Assembly (NCBI GenBank): GCA_913049915.1
Contig: CAJWZC010000013.1
Location: 1 to 57,145 of the forward strand
DNA length: 57,145 bases
Source of the DNA: an uncultured Colwellia sp.
GTDB lineage: Bacteria; Pseudomonadota; Gammaproteobacteria; Enterobacterales; Alteromonadaceae
Reading direction: 5' to 3'
Below, one piece after another: positions 7,421 to 16,708 of this stretch (the first letter of the stretch is position 1; each line of letters begins with the position of its first letter). The position numbers were made by a program, and so were the translations under genes. Below the pieces are notes generated by a model. It had not been told where the DNA came from. It ran no database searches and saw nothing but the letters and a program-made list of their open reading frames with translations.

Positions 7421-10345
7421 TTATTTAAACACCTTGTCTACAGTAATAACTTCAACATTTTTAAATGGTAGCGTTAACTTGTAGCTTTCGATAATTTTAT
7501 CGGTCGCTAACAGCTCGGCAGCTTTATCACTGTTATAAGTTAACGGTGATACTTGTTCAGACAACAAACGTTTTTTCATATCTTTACCATCGCCTGAGAT
7601 GAAGACATAATGAATATTATCAGTTTGTAAGTTTTCTTTAATAACACGGTTAATATCATCTAACGATAACTTAGTAAACTGCTCACGTACGTACTTAACA
7701 AACTCTTCTGTTTGATAAAACTCACTATCAAGGGCATAACCTAACTGCTGGTCTTGGCTAGCAACAAGTTGTGGTACATAGTTAGTTAAATAATTACGTG
7801 TAGCCTGAAAGTCTTTTTCGCTCATGCCATTTTTAATCAAATTGTCCAATTCAAACAAAGCTGCACGTGTTGCGAAATGCGCATCATTATTTGAACGTAA
7901 CGGACGTAACCAAACTTGAAAAATTTGGCTTGAACGGCCTAAGTTTGCGTCAGGTTTAGTTTGGTACATACCACGTGGAAAATATTCAATATAAGAATAA
8001 TCACCATAGTTCATACCACGTGCTTGGCGTATTTGTTTATACAAGTAGCTGTTAGAACTACGATGCTCACCAAAGTATGAACGTACTAACCAAAGCGCTG
8101 CCCAGTCTTTGTCACTGCGGATAGTATCAATTGGGAAACCAAAAGATACTGCAGTAGATTCCGCGTTTTTTTCGATAATGGTCGCATGATGCCCTTTTAA
8201 AGCAGGCGCTTTAGCAATAGTTAAACGTTTTTCATCGCCCACAGGTAAAGCCGTTAAGTCGGTCATTAACTGTGCTTTTAAATCACTAGGCATAGCGCCC
8301 GTAATACCGACGTTTAATTTAGCTTGCGTAAGTTGACTGCTGTAGAAAGCTTTAACATCTTCAATGGTAATTTCCGCTAAGTCAGACAAATCACCACTAT
8401 TAAAGTTTTCATACACATGGCCCTGATAAAGTTCGCTATAAAGCACCTCTTTACCTAATTCTTCATCATTAGACGATTTAAGCCCTGATTTAATACCATC
8501 AATTAACTCTTTTTTCAGACGCTTAAAATCATCTTCGCGCCAGCCCGGATTCAATAATTGGTCACTAATAAGTGCATACCACTGTGTAGCATTGTCTTTG
8601 TGAATACGACCCGTAAACGACATCATTTCTTTATCAAGCTGAGACGAAAAACGTCCCGCTAAAGGGTATAAACCTTTCTTAATTTCTTTATAACTACGCG
8701 TTGCTGAACCACCTTGAGTTAACATACGCGCGGTTAATGCTGCTACGCCTTTCTTACCTACTGGATCTGCGGCAGCACCGGTATAAAATAAGAAGTTAAC
8801 ATCAATTAACGGCGAGTCATTGGTTTTATCTAATACCGAAAACTGCACAGCGCTAGGTTGAGACTTTTTCATTTCTATTTTTTCAACAGCACCGTTTAAG
8901 TCAACTTCTTGATCAAAATCAGAAATTTTATCTAATGCTGATAAAGTTACCGTTGTTCGGTTTTCATCGATGAAGTATTTATTGGCGATGCGCTGAATAT
9001 CTTCTGCTGAAATATTATCAAAGCTATTATATAAGTGGTTAATCGTTTCAGGATCACGATCAAAATGCATATAACTGGCAAGTGTTGCAGCGATAGACTC
9101 TGAAGAATCTAAGCCATTGACAAAACTATATTTTAAATTAGATTTTAAGTTATCAAGCTTTTCCGCTGAAACTAATTCAGTACGTGCTTGTGCGTAGGTA
9201 TTATTCACTGCATCGCGCACGGTCGCTAAGTCTTTTTCATCACTCACTTTAATGAATACATGACGTAAACCCGCATCTTTTGTTTCAGGGTTGTAGTTAA
9301 ACATTTGGCTCGCTAACTGCTTATCTACCACTAACTCTTGATACAATACTGAGTTATTTGAAAAATATAATTCAGAAATTAAATCTAAAGCAGCACGATC
9401 TTTTTTCTCCGGCTGCCAATCAGAGCCTTTATAAGAAACTAATAACCAATGACCCGGTAAGCCATCAAACTTTTCATGTATATATTTAGCGGCTTCTTGC
9501 TTTGGCTCTGGTGTAATATCACTAACAAAATCACCTTTTTGCCAAGTACCCCAATGTTTTTCAACCATCGCTATAGTCGCTGCAGGGTCAACATCACCAA
9601 CAATCACTAACGAAACATATTCTGGCTTATAAAACTGTTTAAAGAACTTTTGACCGTAAGCAATTTGATTTGGCATTGCTTCGACATCTTCAAAGAAACC
9701 CATGGTGGTATGTTTATAAGTATGGGTATCAAATGCTTCTTTTCGCACTGCTGATAATAACTTGCGCGTAGGGCTAGCATTATTTTTTAAGTATTCACCT
9801 TTTACCGTTAATGCTTCCGTTTTAAATTGTGCATCAGTGTATTTAAGGTTTCTAAAGTGATCCGCTTGGATCTCTAATACTTTATCTAGGTGGTCTTTAG
9901 AAAAATCTAAGTGGTAATTAGTGTAATCATTGGTGGTGTATGCACCATTATCAACGCCGGCATTTTTAAATAGATCAGAGTAAACATCTTGTGGAAACTT
10001 GTCTGAGCCTTTAAACATCATGTGTTCAAAGAAATGCGCAAAGCCTGTTTTGCCAACTTCGTTTTCATCACGAGCACCTACAGACACGGGAATTTGTACT
10101 GAAACAAGATCTGGATAGTCTGTTTTCACCACTAATACACGTAAACCATTAGCTAACTCTTTAAATAAGTAGTTTTGGCTAAAGACTTTATTAGCACTAT
10201 TTTCGGTTGATTGCTTTGATATGCTACTGCTAGCGTTATCACTGGCGGCCAATTCAGACGATGATTTTATACCATCACTGGTTACCATACAGGCGGATAA
10301 CGTTAAACTTGCGGCTATTGCGGCCACTAAATATTTCTTTTTCAT
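7421..10345 (-). CDS. M16 family zinc metallopeptidase lipoprotein (pitrilysin-like)
   Basis: This is a zinc endopeptidase of the M16 (pitrilysin/insulinase) clan, probably degrading peptides in the periplasm. I take the ATG at 10345 as the start. An in-frame TTG four codons upstream has no better ribosome site, while AGGGA lies upstream of the ATG. The N-terminus is a lipoprotein signal with lipobox LSAC. The inverted zinc motif HFFEH lies near residues 104-108, with the third-ligand region EALTVKGEYLKN downstream. The protein (974 aa) has two tandem M16 halves. The second half (from about residue 490) has the R/Y substrate-binding segment YLYKQIRQARGMNYG but lacks its own HxxEH, as usual. 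The gene is monocistronic, with its own terminator. Confidence 0.93.
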   Translation of the reverse strand: MKKKYLVAAIAASLTLSACMVTSDGIKSSSELAASDNASSSISKQSTENSANKVFSQNYLFKELANGLRVLVVKTDYPDLVSVQIPVSVGARDENEVGKTGFAHFFEHMMFKGSDKFPQDVYSDLFKNAGVDNGAYTTNDYTNYHLDFSKDHLDKVLEIQADHFRNLKYTDAQFKTEALTVKGEYLKNNASPTRKLLSAVRKEAFDTHTYKHTTMGFFEDVEAMPNQIAYGQKFFKQFYKPEYVSLVIVGDVDPAATIAMVEKHWGTWQKGDFVSDITPEPKQEAAKYIHEKFDGLPGHWLLVSYKGSDWQPEKKDRAALDLISELYFSNNSVLYQELVVDKQLASQMFNYNPETKDAGLRHVFIKVSDEKDLATVRDAVNNTYAQARTELVSAEKLDNLKSNLKYSFVNGLDSSESIAATLASYMHFDRDPETINHLYNSFDNISAEDIQRIANKYFIDENRTTVTLSALDKISDFDQEVDLNGAVEKIEMKKSQPSAVQFSVLDKTNDSPLIDVNFLFYTGAAADPVGKKGVAALTARMLTQGGSATRSYKEIKKGLYPLAGRFSSQLDKEMMSFTGRIHKDNATQWYALISDQLLNPGWREDDFKRLKKELIDGIKSGLKSSNDEELGKEVLYSELYQGHVYENFNSGDLSDLAEITIEDVKAFYSSQLTQAKLNVGITGAMPSDLKAQLMTDLTALPVGDEKRLTIAKAPALKGHHATIIEKNAESTAVSFGFPIDTIRSDKDWAALWLVRSYFGEHRSSNSYLYKQIRQARGMNYGDYSYIEYFPRGMYQTKPDANLGRSSQIFQVWLRPLRSNNDAHFATRAALFELDNLIKNGMSEKDFQATRNYLTNYVPQLVASQDQQLGYALDSEFYQTEEFVKYVREQFTKLSLDDINRVIKENLQTDNIHYVFISGDGKDMKKRLLSEQVSPLTYNSDKAAELLATDKIIESYKLTLPFKNVEVITVDKVFK

Positions 10346-10699
10346 ATTAATTTTCAATCCCTATATTATTTATCGCTATATCTTATGCAAATAAGGGGAT
10401 TTTTTCATTATTTTTTCGCGTTAAGCCAACGGCATCATGTAAAAAATTAATTACATACTGATAACAAAGTAAATTAAGCGGGTGTATGTTGGCTTGGCGA
10501 CTACATTTTCATGCCATTTTTTGGCCATAGTCAGTGATGAATTAAATAGCTTGGAGTTTATTGTTCTACTTGGCATCGCGTGACGCTTTGGAGTCCCCGT
10601 GGCGTCAGCTATTTATCTTTCATGTGATTCATTGATAGGTTTAGCGTTTGATTTTCTATCTAAATTTGCGCTGCCCCCATTTATTACTTGCTTAAGTGG
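10346..10699. other. Intergenic stretch, no gene recognised
   Basis: 354 bp between the FKBP gene and the M16 gene. It must hold the M16 promoter. A weak hairpin (ACGC/GGCGT) near 10581-10604 may end FKBP transcription. No coding frame was recognised. Confidence 0.4.
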
Positions 10700-11182
10700 C
10701 TAGTCCTGACAATGTGCATCAACAAGTGTTATTTCCGAGATAAGCACGCTATTTGGCGCGACTGATCCTGGTGACCCTCTGCTGCCATAGGCTAAATGAG
10801 GCGGGATATACAGCTCCCAAGTTTCACCAACCTTCATCATAGGTACGCCCTCACGCCATCCTTTAACCATTTTAGATAGCAGAAACTTATCGGGGCCACC
10901 ACGTTGATAACTACTGTCGATAATTTTTTTAGATTTAGCTGACAACATTTTATAGTGCACAGTAACTTTATAATCAGGATCAGGTTTACAACCAGAACTT
11001 TGCTCTAAAACTTTATACTGCAACCCCGAGTCAGTGGCTACCACTCCCTCTCGTTTAAGGTTCTTGGTAAACCAGTATGAATTGATTTCACCAGGGCTAT
11101 ACATGCTACTGGAGTTATTTGAACTGGCGCAACCAAACATCAAGGTACAAATAAAACTGACGAACAAAGTGCGTATTAACAT
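10700..11182 (-). CDS. FKBP-type peptidyl-prolyl isomerase lipoprotein
   Basis: This is an envelope proline isomerase and chaperone of the FKBP family. An ATG at 11236 is possible, but the signal peptide begins at the in-frame ATG at 11182 (MLIRTLFVSF), which follows a GAG-containing site, so I place the start there. The lipobox is MFGC. The FKBP domain spans about residues 50-158: TDSGLQYKVLEQ, KVTVHYKMLS, MVKGWREGVPMMKVGETWEL and YIPPHLAYGSRGSPGSVAPN, the last being the classic FKBP loop. It lacks the dimerisation domain of FkpA/Mip. It is probably transcribed alone; a paired palindrome lies about 120 bp upstream. Confidence 0.9.
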   Translation of the reverse strand: MLIRTLFVSFICTLMFGCASSNNSSSMYSPGEINSYWFTKNLKREGVVATDSGLQYKVLEQSSGCKPDPDYKVTVHYKMLSAKSKKIIDSSYQRGGPDKFLLSKMVKGWREGVPMMKVGETWELYIPPHLAYGSRGSPGSVAPNSVLISEITLVDAHCQD

Positions 11183-11300
11183 CTTTTTATTCTCAACTAA
11201 TAAATAGGGTGTTTTATAATTCATAGAGTTAAACATGGCTTTTATAAAAATTATTTTTCATGCTGTCATGTCTAATGGGAAAACTGATTTTATAGCTAAA

Positions 11301-11342
11301 TTACTTTAAAGTCATGACATTAAAATCATAACTTTAAAGTAA
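11301..11342. promoter_or_regulatory. Paired ACTTTAAAGT palindromes upstream of the FKBP gene
   Basis: The 10-bp palindrome ACTTTAAAGT occurs at 11303-11312 and 11331-11340, exactly 28 bp apart, within a 12-bp inverted repeat (TTACTTTAAAGT ... ACTTTAAAGTAA). The pair lies 120-160 bp upstream of the FKBP start. It could be a dimeric operator or a hairpin; the regulator is unknown. Confidence 0.4.
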
Positions 11343-11486
11343 CCAATTCATCTTTAAATTTAAACGAGTGTAACCTCAACTCTTACTGCTAATCACATAT
11401 TTATTGTGATTAATTGATAGACTTGTCGTCGCAGTGGCGACCATTCAATCACCAACTAGCGTAAACCACGATCCCTACCGATTCTT

Positions 11487-12299
11487 TTAACGTAGAGTCA
11501 TATTTGCAGCCATAGCTAGCAATAACGCCGCGAATATTTTTTTGATCGTTGAAACGGGTAAATACTGTGTCGCTTTAGCTCCTAAGGGTGCCGTAAACCA
11601 AGAAGTGCAAACAATACCTAATAAGGCAGGTAAGTATACAAACCCAGCAAATCCATCCTCTAAAGCAAATTGACTACTACCTGAGCTGATGTAACCTATT
11701 GAACCAAATAATGCGATGACAATACCGCAAGCAGAGGCACACCCTATAGCTTTTTTCATATCGAGCGAGAAAAATGTTAACAAGGGCACTAATAGTGCTC
11801 CACCACCGATACCTATCATGGCAGACAACCCGCCTGTAATCGTTGTAAAAAGGGTTAGCAGACCTTTATTAGGTAATTGACGTGCTGTTGAAGAGTCACT
11901 TTTGGTACTGCTGTATAACATCTTAAACGCAATGAGTACCGCACACACAGCAAAGACTAACCGTATAATTTTTTCTGGTAACAGTGCTGCCATAAAACCA
12001 CTGATAAGCGCACCAAGAGCAACTCCCGTCATTATCCAAGGGGCTAGGTTCCAGGGTACATTGCTATTTTTATGATGAGCAATTGCTGAAGACGTTGATG
12101 TGAATAATATCGATGCTAATGAGGTTGCAATTGCACCAATAACTACCTGTTCAAGGTTGAAAACCTCAAAATGAAGTAAAAGACTGCTCAGCGCTGGCAC
12201 AAGAATTAAGCCTCCGCCAATACCTAACAGTCCTGCCAAAAAACCAACGACACTACCTAATAACGCGCAGTATATAATCAACGACAGCAATTCACTCAT
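11487..12299 (-). CDS. TSUP (TauE/SafE) family membrane transporter
   Basis: This is a predicted anion transporter or exporter of the TSUP family, whose known substrates include sulfite, sulfoacetate and related organosulfur anions. The protein is 270 aa with about eight membrane segments and the two internally repeated Gly-rich TSUP motifs (GFLAGLLGIGGGLILVP and GGLSAMIGIGGGALLVP). The ATG at 12299 follows AAAGG. It is divergent from the MesX-MesD methionine genes, so a role in sulfur-compound export is plausible but inferred from position only. Confidence 0.9.
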   Translation of the reverse strand: MSELLSLIIYCALLGSVVGFLAGLLGIGGGLILVPALSSLLLHFEVFNLEQVVIGAIATSLASILFTSTSSAIAHHKNSNVPWNLAPWIMTGVALGALISGFMAALLPEKIIRLVFAVCAVLIAFKMLYSSTKSDSSTARQLPNKGLLTLFTTITGGLSAMIGIGGGALLVPLLTFFSLDMKKAIGCASACGIVIALFGSIGYISSGSSQFALEDGFAGFVYLPALLGIVCTSWFTAPLGAKATQYLPVSTIKKIFAALLLAMAANMTLR

Positions 12300-12564
12300 T
12301 TAGTTTACCTTTTAATATAATCAGGGGGGAACATAAAGGCATACATGCAGTTATGTTCGCATCAAGCTGATTACTATAACTTATATTAGAAACATTCGAA
12401 TAAAAAAGGTCATGAATATTCCTCATGTTGTATGTGAAATAAATGCACTTTTCATCGTCTACCGATCCACGTATAAAACCTACTCTGCTATTAACGCTAG
12501 ACATTATTACCGTTGATTATTAATAAGAACTTAGGCACAAATCAATAATTACTGTGAAGATCAG

Positions 12565-12592
12565 TGACTGAGAAAGTCAGACTGGAAAGTCT
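12565..12592. promoter_or_regulatory. Two abutting palindromes upstream of mesX
   Basis: TGACT-gagaa-AGTCA (12565-12579) and AGACT-ggaa-AGTCT (12579-12592) share one base and lie about 95-120 bp upstream of the chosen mesX start. The second partly resembles the AGAC/GTCT pattern of MetJ boxes, but not well enough to assign it. A methionine-responsive operator is the natural hypothesis. Confidence 0.4.
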
Positions 12593-12686
12593 AGCAATAG
12601 CAAAAAATACATGTAGGTTTTATCTCAAGCTTTTATCTAAAGATTTCACCTCAGCTTTTACCTTAGGAATAGGATACCGGATCACT

Positions 12687-13664
12687 ATGAATAAAGACTT
12701 CACCTTTACTATTAAGAGCACTTCTCTTGATGAAAATTATCAGCCCTCAGACAATACGCGTATCACGACCAACTTTGCTAATTTAGCGAGAGGAAGTAGC
12801 CGTCAAGCGAACTTGCGTAACGCCTTGAAGATGATTGACAATAGTTTTAATGCCTTGGCGCATTGGGACAATACCCAAGCAGATCGTTATTCTGTCGAAC
12901 TTGAAATAATTTCAGTTAATATCGATATTGAAGGCAGTGGCCGTACCTTCCCATCGATTGAAATATTGAAAACGAATATTGTGGATCATAAAACTAACAA
13001 ACGTATTGAAGGCATTGTCGGGAATAATTTTTCCTCTTATGTGCGAGATTATGATTTCAGCGTATTGTTGTTGGATCATAATAAGAATCAGCCTAAATTT
13101 AGCATTCCAGATAATTTTGGCGATCTGCATGGCAAGCTCTTTAAATATTTTGTAAATTCTAGCGCTTACAAGCAACACTTTAATAAGCCACCGGTAATAT
13201 GTCTCAGTGTTTCTGATACCAAAACCTATCATCAGACTGAAAATCAACATCCCCTATTAGGTGTTGAATACCAGCCAAATGAATCTTCTTTGACTGAACA
13301 ATATTTCAAAAAAATGGGCTTACAGGTTCGCTATTTTATGCCACCAAATAGTGTTGCGCCTTTGGCTTTTCACTTCTTTGGTGATTTGCTTAATGATTAC
13401 ACTAATCTTGAGTTGTTAAGTACTATCAGCACGATGGAAACTTTTCAAAAAATCTACCGACCTGAGATTTATAATGCTAATGCTGTGGCTGGTAAATGCT
13501 ATCAACCCAATTTGAAGAACCTAGATCATTCATTAACTCACATTATTTACGATAGAAAAGAACGTAGCCAGATGGCTAATGAGCAGGGAAAATTTGCTGA
13601 AGAGAACTTTATCAAACCGTACCAAACTGTGCTTGATCAATGGTCTGCTAATTATGCTCAATAA
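12687..13664 (+). CDS. mesX: MesX, DUF1852 partner of methionine synthase MesD
   Basis: This is a DUF1852 protein, 325 aa from the ATG at 12687. An in-frame ATG at 12564 would add 41 residues that do not look like the family and would run through the palindromes, so I reject it. DUF1852 proteins are known as MesX, a putative oxygenase needed together with MesD for folate-independent methionine synthesis that requires oxygen. Recognisable conserved stretches are RITTNFANLARG near the N-terminus, SGRTFPSIEILKT, and the C-terminal block with METFQKIYRPEIYNANAVAG. The mesD gene starts 79 bp downstream, the usual arrangement. Confidence 0.9.
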   Translation: MNKDFTFTIKSTSLDENYQPSDNTRITTNFANLARGSSRQANLRNALKMIDNSFNALAHWDNTQADRYSVELEIISVNIDIEGSGRTFPSIEILKTNIVDHKTNKRIEGIVGNNFSSYVRDYDFSVLLLDHNKNQPKFSIPDNFGDLHGKLFKYFVNSSAYKQHFNKPPVICLSVSDTKTYHQTENQHPLLGVEYQPNESSLTEQYFKKMGLQVRYFMPPNSVAPLAFHFFGDLLNDYTNLELLSTISTMETFQKIYRPEIYNANAVAGKCYQPNLKNLDHSLTHIIYDRKERSQMANEQGKFAEENFIKPYQTVLDQWSANYAQ

Positions 13665-13743
13665 CTAGGTTAATAGTTACGTTCAATAGTTACCTTTATT
13701 AGCTTTATTCAACAATTACTCCAAATATACGGCATCATTTATT

Positions 13744-14787
13744 ATGAAAAGATCCCTTAACAAAACCCTGTTACCTACTTCAACTGCAGGCAGTTTACCT
13801 AAACCTTCTTGGCTTGCAGAGCCTGAGACGCTGTGGTCACCTTGGAAGTTGCAAGGTGATGAATTAATTGAGGGCAAAAAAGATGCCTTACGTTTGTCAT
13901 TACACGATCAACAACAAGCAAGTATTGATATTGTCAGTGATGGCGAGCAAACCCGCCAACATTTTGTTACTACGTTTCTTGAGCACCTCAACGGCGTTGA
14001 TTTTGAGAAACGTAAAACCGTTAAAATTCGTGATCGATATGAGGCCAGTGTACCGACAGTTGTTGGTGCAGTTTCTCGCCAAAAGTCAGTTTTTATTGAA
14101 GATGCCAAGTTTTTACGTCAGCAAACCAAGCAACCCATTAAATGGGCCCTGCCTGGTCCAATGACCATGATAGATACGCTTTATGATGACCATTATAAAA
14201 GTCGCGAAAAGCTAGCGTGGGAATTTGCCGTAATTCTCAATCAAGAAGCCAAAGAATTAGAGGCTGCTGGTATTGATATTATCCAATTTGATGAGCCTGC
14301 ATTTAATGTGTTTTTTGATGAGGTAAATGATTGGGGCATTGCCACGTTAGAAAGAGCCATTGAAGGACTTAAATGTGAAACTGCGGTACATATTTGTTAC
14401 GGCTATGGCATAAAAGCCAATACAGATTGGAAAAAAACCTTGGGGTCAGAGTGGCGACAATATGAAGAAGCTTTTCCCAAGCTGCAAAAATCGAATATCG
14501 ATATTATCTCACTAGAATGTCACAACTCTCATGTTCCAATGGAGTTACTTGAGCTCATTCGGGGTAAAAAAGTGATGGTAGGGGCTATTGACGTAGCAAG
14601 CGATACCATTGAGACACCTGAAGAAGTGGCAGATACCCTACGAAAAGCACTTAAGTTTATCGATGCTGATAAACTCTATCCTTGCACCAACTGTGGCATG
14701 GCACCATTACCTCATAAGATTGCAATAGGTAAACTAAATGCCTTAAGTGCAGGCGCAGACATCGTGCGAAGAGAACTCTTAGCCTAG
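13744..14787 (+). CDS. mesD: MesD, core methionine synthase (MetE C-terminal domain type)
   Basis: This is a 347-aa protein equal to the catalytic C-terminal barrel of cobalamin-independent methionine synthase MetE without the folate-binding N-terminal half. It should methylate homocysteine at a zinc site. The zinc ligands can be read as His216 and Cys218 (VHICYGYG), Glu258 (SLECHNS) and Cys317 (CTNCGMAP). Further family motifs are STAGSLPKP, DGEQTR, LPGPMTMIDT and QFDEPAF. Stand-alone MesD of this type does not use methyl-tetrahydrofolate and depends on MesX, whose gene is immediately upstream. The methyl donor for this family is unresolved as far as I know. Confidence 0.92.
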   Translation: MKRSLNKTLLPTSTAGSLPKPSWLAEPETLWSPWKLQGDELIEGKKDALRLSLHDQQQASIDIVSDGEQTRQHFVTTFLEHLNGVDFEKRKTVKIRDRYEASVPTVVGAVSRQKSVFIEDAKFLRQQTKQPIKWALPGPMTMIDTLYDDHYKSREKLAWEFAVILNQEAKELEAAGIDIIQFDEPAFNVFFDEVNDWGIATLERAIEGLKCETAVHICYGYGIKANTDWKKTLGSEWRQYEEAFPKLQKSNIDIISLECHNSHVPMELLELIRGKKVMVGAIDVASDTIETPEEVADTLRKALKFIDADKLYPCTNCGMAPLPHKIAIGKLNALSAGADIVRRELLA

Positions 14788-14877
14788 GCTGTTATTCTTT
14801 GCATTCAATTACCGTAGACCATTATTGCTACTACTAAGCTCGTAGTATAAGCCTGTCCTGAACAATAGGAGCTACTG

Positions 14878-14912
14878 ACATCAGGGCAATACCCCTCGGT
14901 ATTGTCATGATG
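14878..14912 (+). terminator. Hairpin after mesD
   Basis: An imperfect stem-loop with core GCAATACC-cctc-GGTATTGT lies about 90 bp after the mesD stop, extended by partly paired flanks. It lacks a good T-tract, so its role as a terminator is only probable. Confidence 0.4.
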
Positions 14913-15006
14913 ATAAACAAGGCTCTATTACTGCTTGATATATTTTGTCTCGAACTCATCAAAACAACCCACTTGAATGTGCCTTAAATATATTAAAGCA
15001 CTCTGT

Positions 15007-15012
15007 TATAAT
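15007..15012 (+). promoter_or_regulatory. Possible -10 element of the DEAD-box helicase gene
   Basis: TATAAT matches the sigma-70 -10 consensus perfectly, 34 bp before the helicase start. A weak -35 candidate (TTAAAT, 14984) lies 17 bp upstream. The support is the consensus match alone. Confidence 0.3.
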
Positions 15013-15045
15013 AACTGTCTATTGATTAAAGAATACCGAGACAGC

Positions 15046-16272
15046 ATGTCAGAATTTAAAGCATTTTCACTTTTAGAGTCAATTATTGATCGCGTTGCTC
15101 TAAAAGGCTATAAACAACCTACACCGATCCAAAAAGAATGTATCCCAGTTCTTATTAAGGGGAATGACCTTCTTGGTATCGCGCAAACGGGAACAGGAAA
15201 AACGGCGGCCTTTTCATTACCTATTATCAATAATTTTGGACGAAATAAAATTGATATCAAAGCGAAGAGTACGCGTGCGCTGATATTAACGCCCACACGT
15301 GAGCTTGCCTCGCAAATAATGCAAAACATTGATGACTACTCCGATGGTTTAGGGCTTAAAACTAAGGTTGTTTATGGTGGTGTAGGAAGACAGGCGCAAG
15401 TTGACTCTATCGCACTTGGACTTGATATTTTAGTAGCTACCCCTGGTAGATTATTAGATTTAATTGAAACGGGCGATATAAATTTTAAGGCGTTAGAAGT
15501 ATTTGTTCTAGATGAAGCAGATACAATGCTTGATATGGGGTTCTTTAACGATGTTCAAAGCATCATATCTAAACTGCCAAAGAAGCGACAAACACTATTA
15601 TTTTCAGCGACTATGCCTGCTGAAATAGAGATACTTGCGGAAGCGATATTAACGGATCCAGCAAAAATTCAAATTACTGCTGAAACAGTTACTATCGACT
15701 TGGTTAATCAAAACGTATACTACCTTGATAAATCGAATAAAGTACCGTTGCTATTTAATATTCTGACAAAACCTGAATATGAAAAAGTGCTTATTTTTTG
15801 TAAAACAAAGTATGGTGCTGACATCATTGTTAAAGCACTAGAAAAAGTATCAATAACTGCTGCTAGCCTTCACAGTGGTAAAACACAAACGGTTAGGGAA
15901 GCAGCGTTACAAAACTTTAAAGCGTCTACTTTACGAGTATTAGTTGCAACAGATGTTGCTGCGCGCGGAATTGATGTTAATAATATTACGTTAGTTATTA
16001 ACTATAACCTTCCTGAAGATCCAAGAAACTACATACATCGTATAGGACGGACTGCTCGTGCAGGGAAAAGTGGCATGGCCATTTCATTTGTTGTAGAAAA
16101 TGATATGAGGCAATTAACGAATATTGAAAATAGCATAGGGCAAATCATTCCTGTTATGACAGAACAACCTTTTCATAAAGAGTTAACAAAAGCGCCTATA
16201 CAAGACAAGAAAAAGAAACAGGTAAGAAAACCAGGTAAGAAACCAAATATAATAAGAAAAAACAGGAAATAA
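15046..16272 (+). CDS. DEAD-box ATP-dependent RNA helicase (RhlE-like)
   Basis: This is an ATP-dependent RNA-unwinding enzyme, probably acting in ribosome assembly or mRNA turnover; such helicases are often important at low temperature. I choose ATG 15046 (MSEFKAFSL), because residues before it do not belong to the family and would overlap the -10 element. Motifs in order: the Q motif GYKQPTPIQ, AQTGTGKT (Walker A), PTRELA, TPGR, DEAD (Walker B), SAT, then ARGID and HRIGRTARAG in the second RecA domain. A short Lys-rich basic tail (KKKKQVRKPGKKP) ends the 408-aa protein and probably contacts RNA. It is monocistronic. Confidence 0.95.
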   Translation: MSEFKAFSLLESIIDRVALKGYKQPTPIQKECIPVLIKGNDLLGIAQTGTGKTAAFSLPIINNFGRNKIDIKAKSTRALILTPTRELASQIMQNIDDYSDGLGLKTKVVYGGVGRQAQVDSIALGLDILVATPGRLLDLIETGDINFKALEVFVLDEADTMLDMGFFNDVQSIISKLPKKRQTLLFSATMPAEIEILAEAILTDPAKIQITAETVTIDLVNQNVYYLDKSNKVPLLFNILTKPEYEKVLIFCKTKYGADIIVKALEKVSITAASLHSGKTQTVREAALQNFKASTLRVLVATDVAARGIDVNNITLVINYNLPEDPRNYIHRIGRTARAGKSGMAISFVVENDMRQLTNIENSIGQIIPVMTEQPFHKELTKAPIQDKKKKQVRKPGKKPNIIRKNRK

Positions 16273-16708
16273 GGACAGACATCAATAGTCCTTTAACACT
16301 CGTAATTCATATTAATTTTTGTTAGTCATTAATGCACAATCGTGGCGTGATATTCTCTTGCTTAGTGTCGCGATGACGACCACACAAAAAAGGGAAACGA
16401 CCACTCTGGCCTCTTTACTTATTTAAAATAAGAAGACCAAATATAACTATAGTATTTTAAATTATAATATATTCGACATAATGCATTCTTAAGTAGAATT
16501 ATAAAATACTTTATTTAAAAGTATTTTATAAAAGACCCAGTGTTAATTGGTATAAAATACAATAATAAAATTTATTTTTTATTGTAATTCATTAATTTTT
16601 GTGGGAACTTTGTAATTAAGATGTTTTTAATAACAAAAAAATTACAGAAGTAATTTTAATTACTTTAATTACTCTAGTTTAAATTACAAATTTACTGGCT
16701 CATACCAA
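16273..16708. other. AT-rich leader region before the sortase operon
   Basis: 436 bp with no recognisable gene. It becomes extremely AT-rich after about 16430 and contains the palindrome at 16500-16530. It must hold the promoter of the sortase operon; the sortase start itself has no strong Shine-Dalgarno sequence. Confidence 0.5.
16500..16530. repeat. 12-bp perfect AT-rich inverted repeat upstream of the sortase gene
   Basis: TATAAAATACTT (16500-16511) and AAGTATTTTATA (16519-16530) are exact inverse copies around a 7-nt spacer, about 180 bp upstream of the sortase gene. Part of the motif (TATAAAATAC) recurs at about 16551. It may be a regulator site. Confidence 0.4.

Noticed and set aside
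12292..12504. 70-codon minus-strand frame overlapping the TSUP start by 8 bp
   Set aside because: The overlap could suggest coupling, but the translation has no family features and no good ribosome site, and it occupies the divergent promoter region.
12579..12592. MetJ box upstream of mesX
   Set aside because: AGACTGGA/AAGTCTAG matches the MetJ consensus only in part, so I list it as an unassigned palindrome.
12912..13250. 112-codon frame antisense to mesX
   Set aside because: The sense frame is a clear DUF1852 gene; the antisense frame has no recognisable features.
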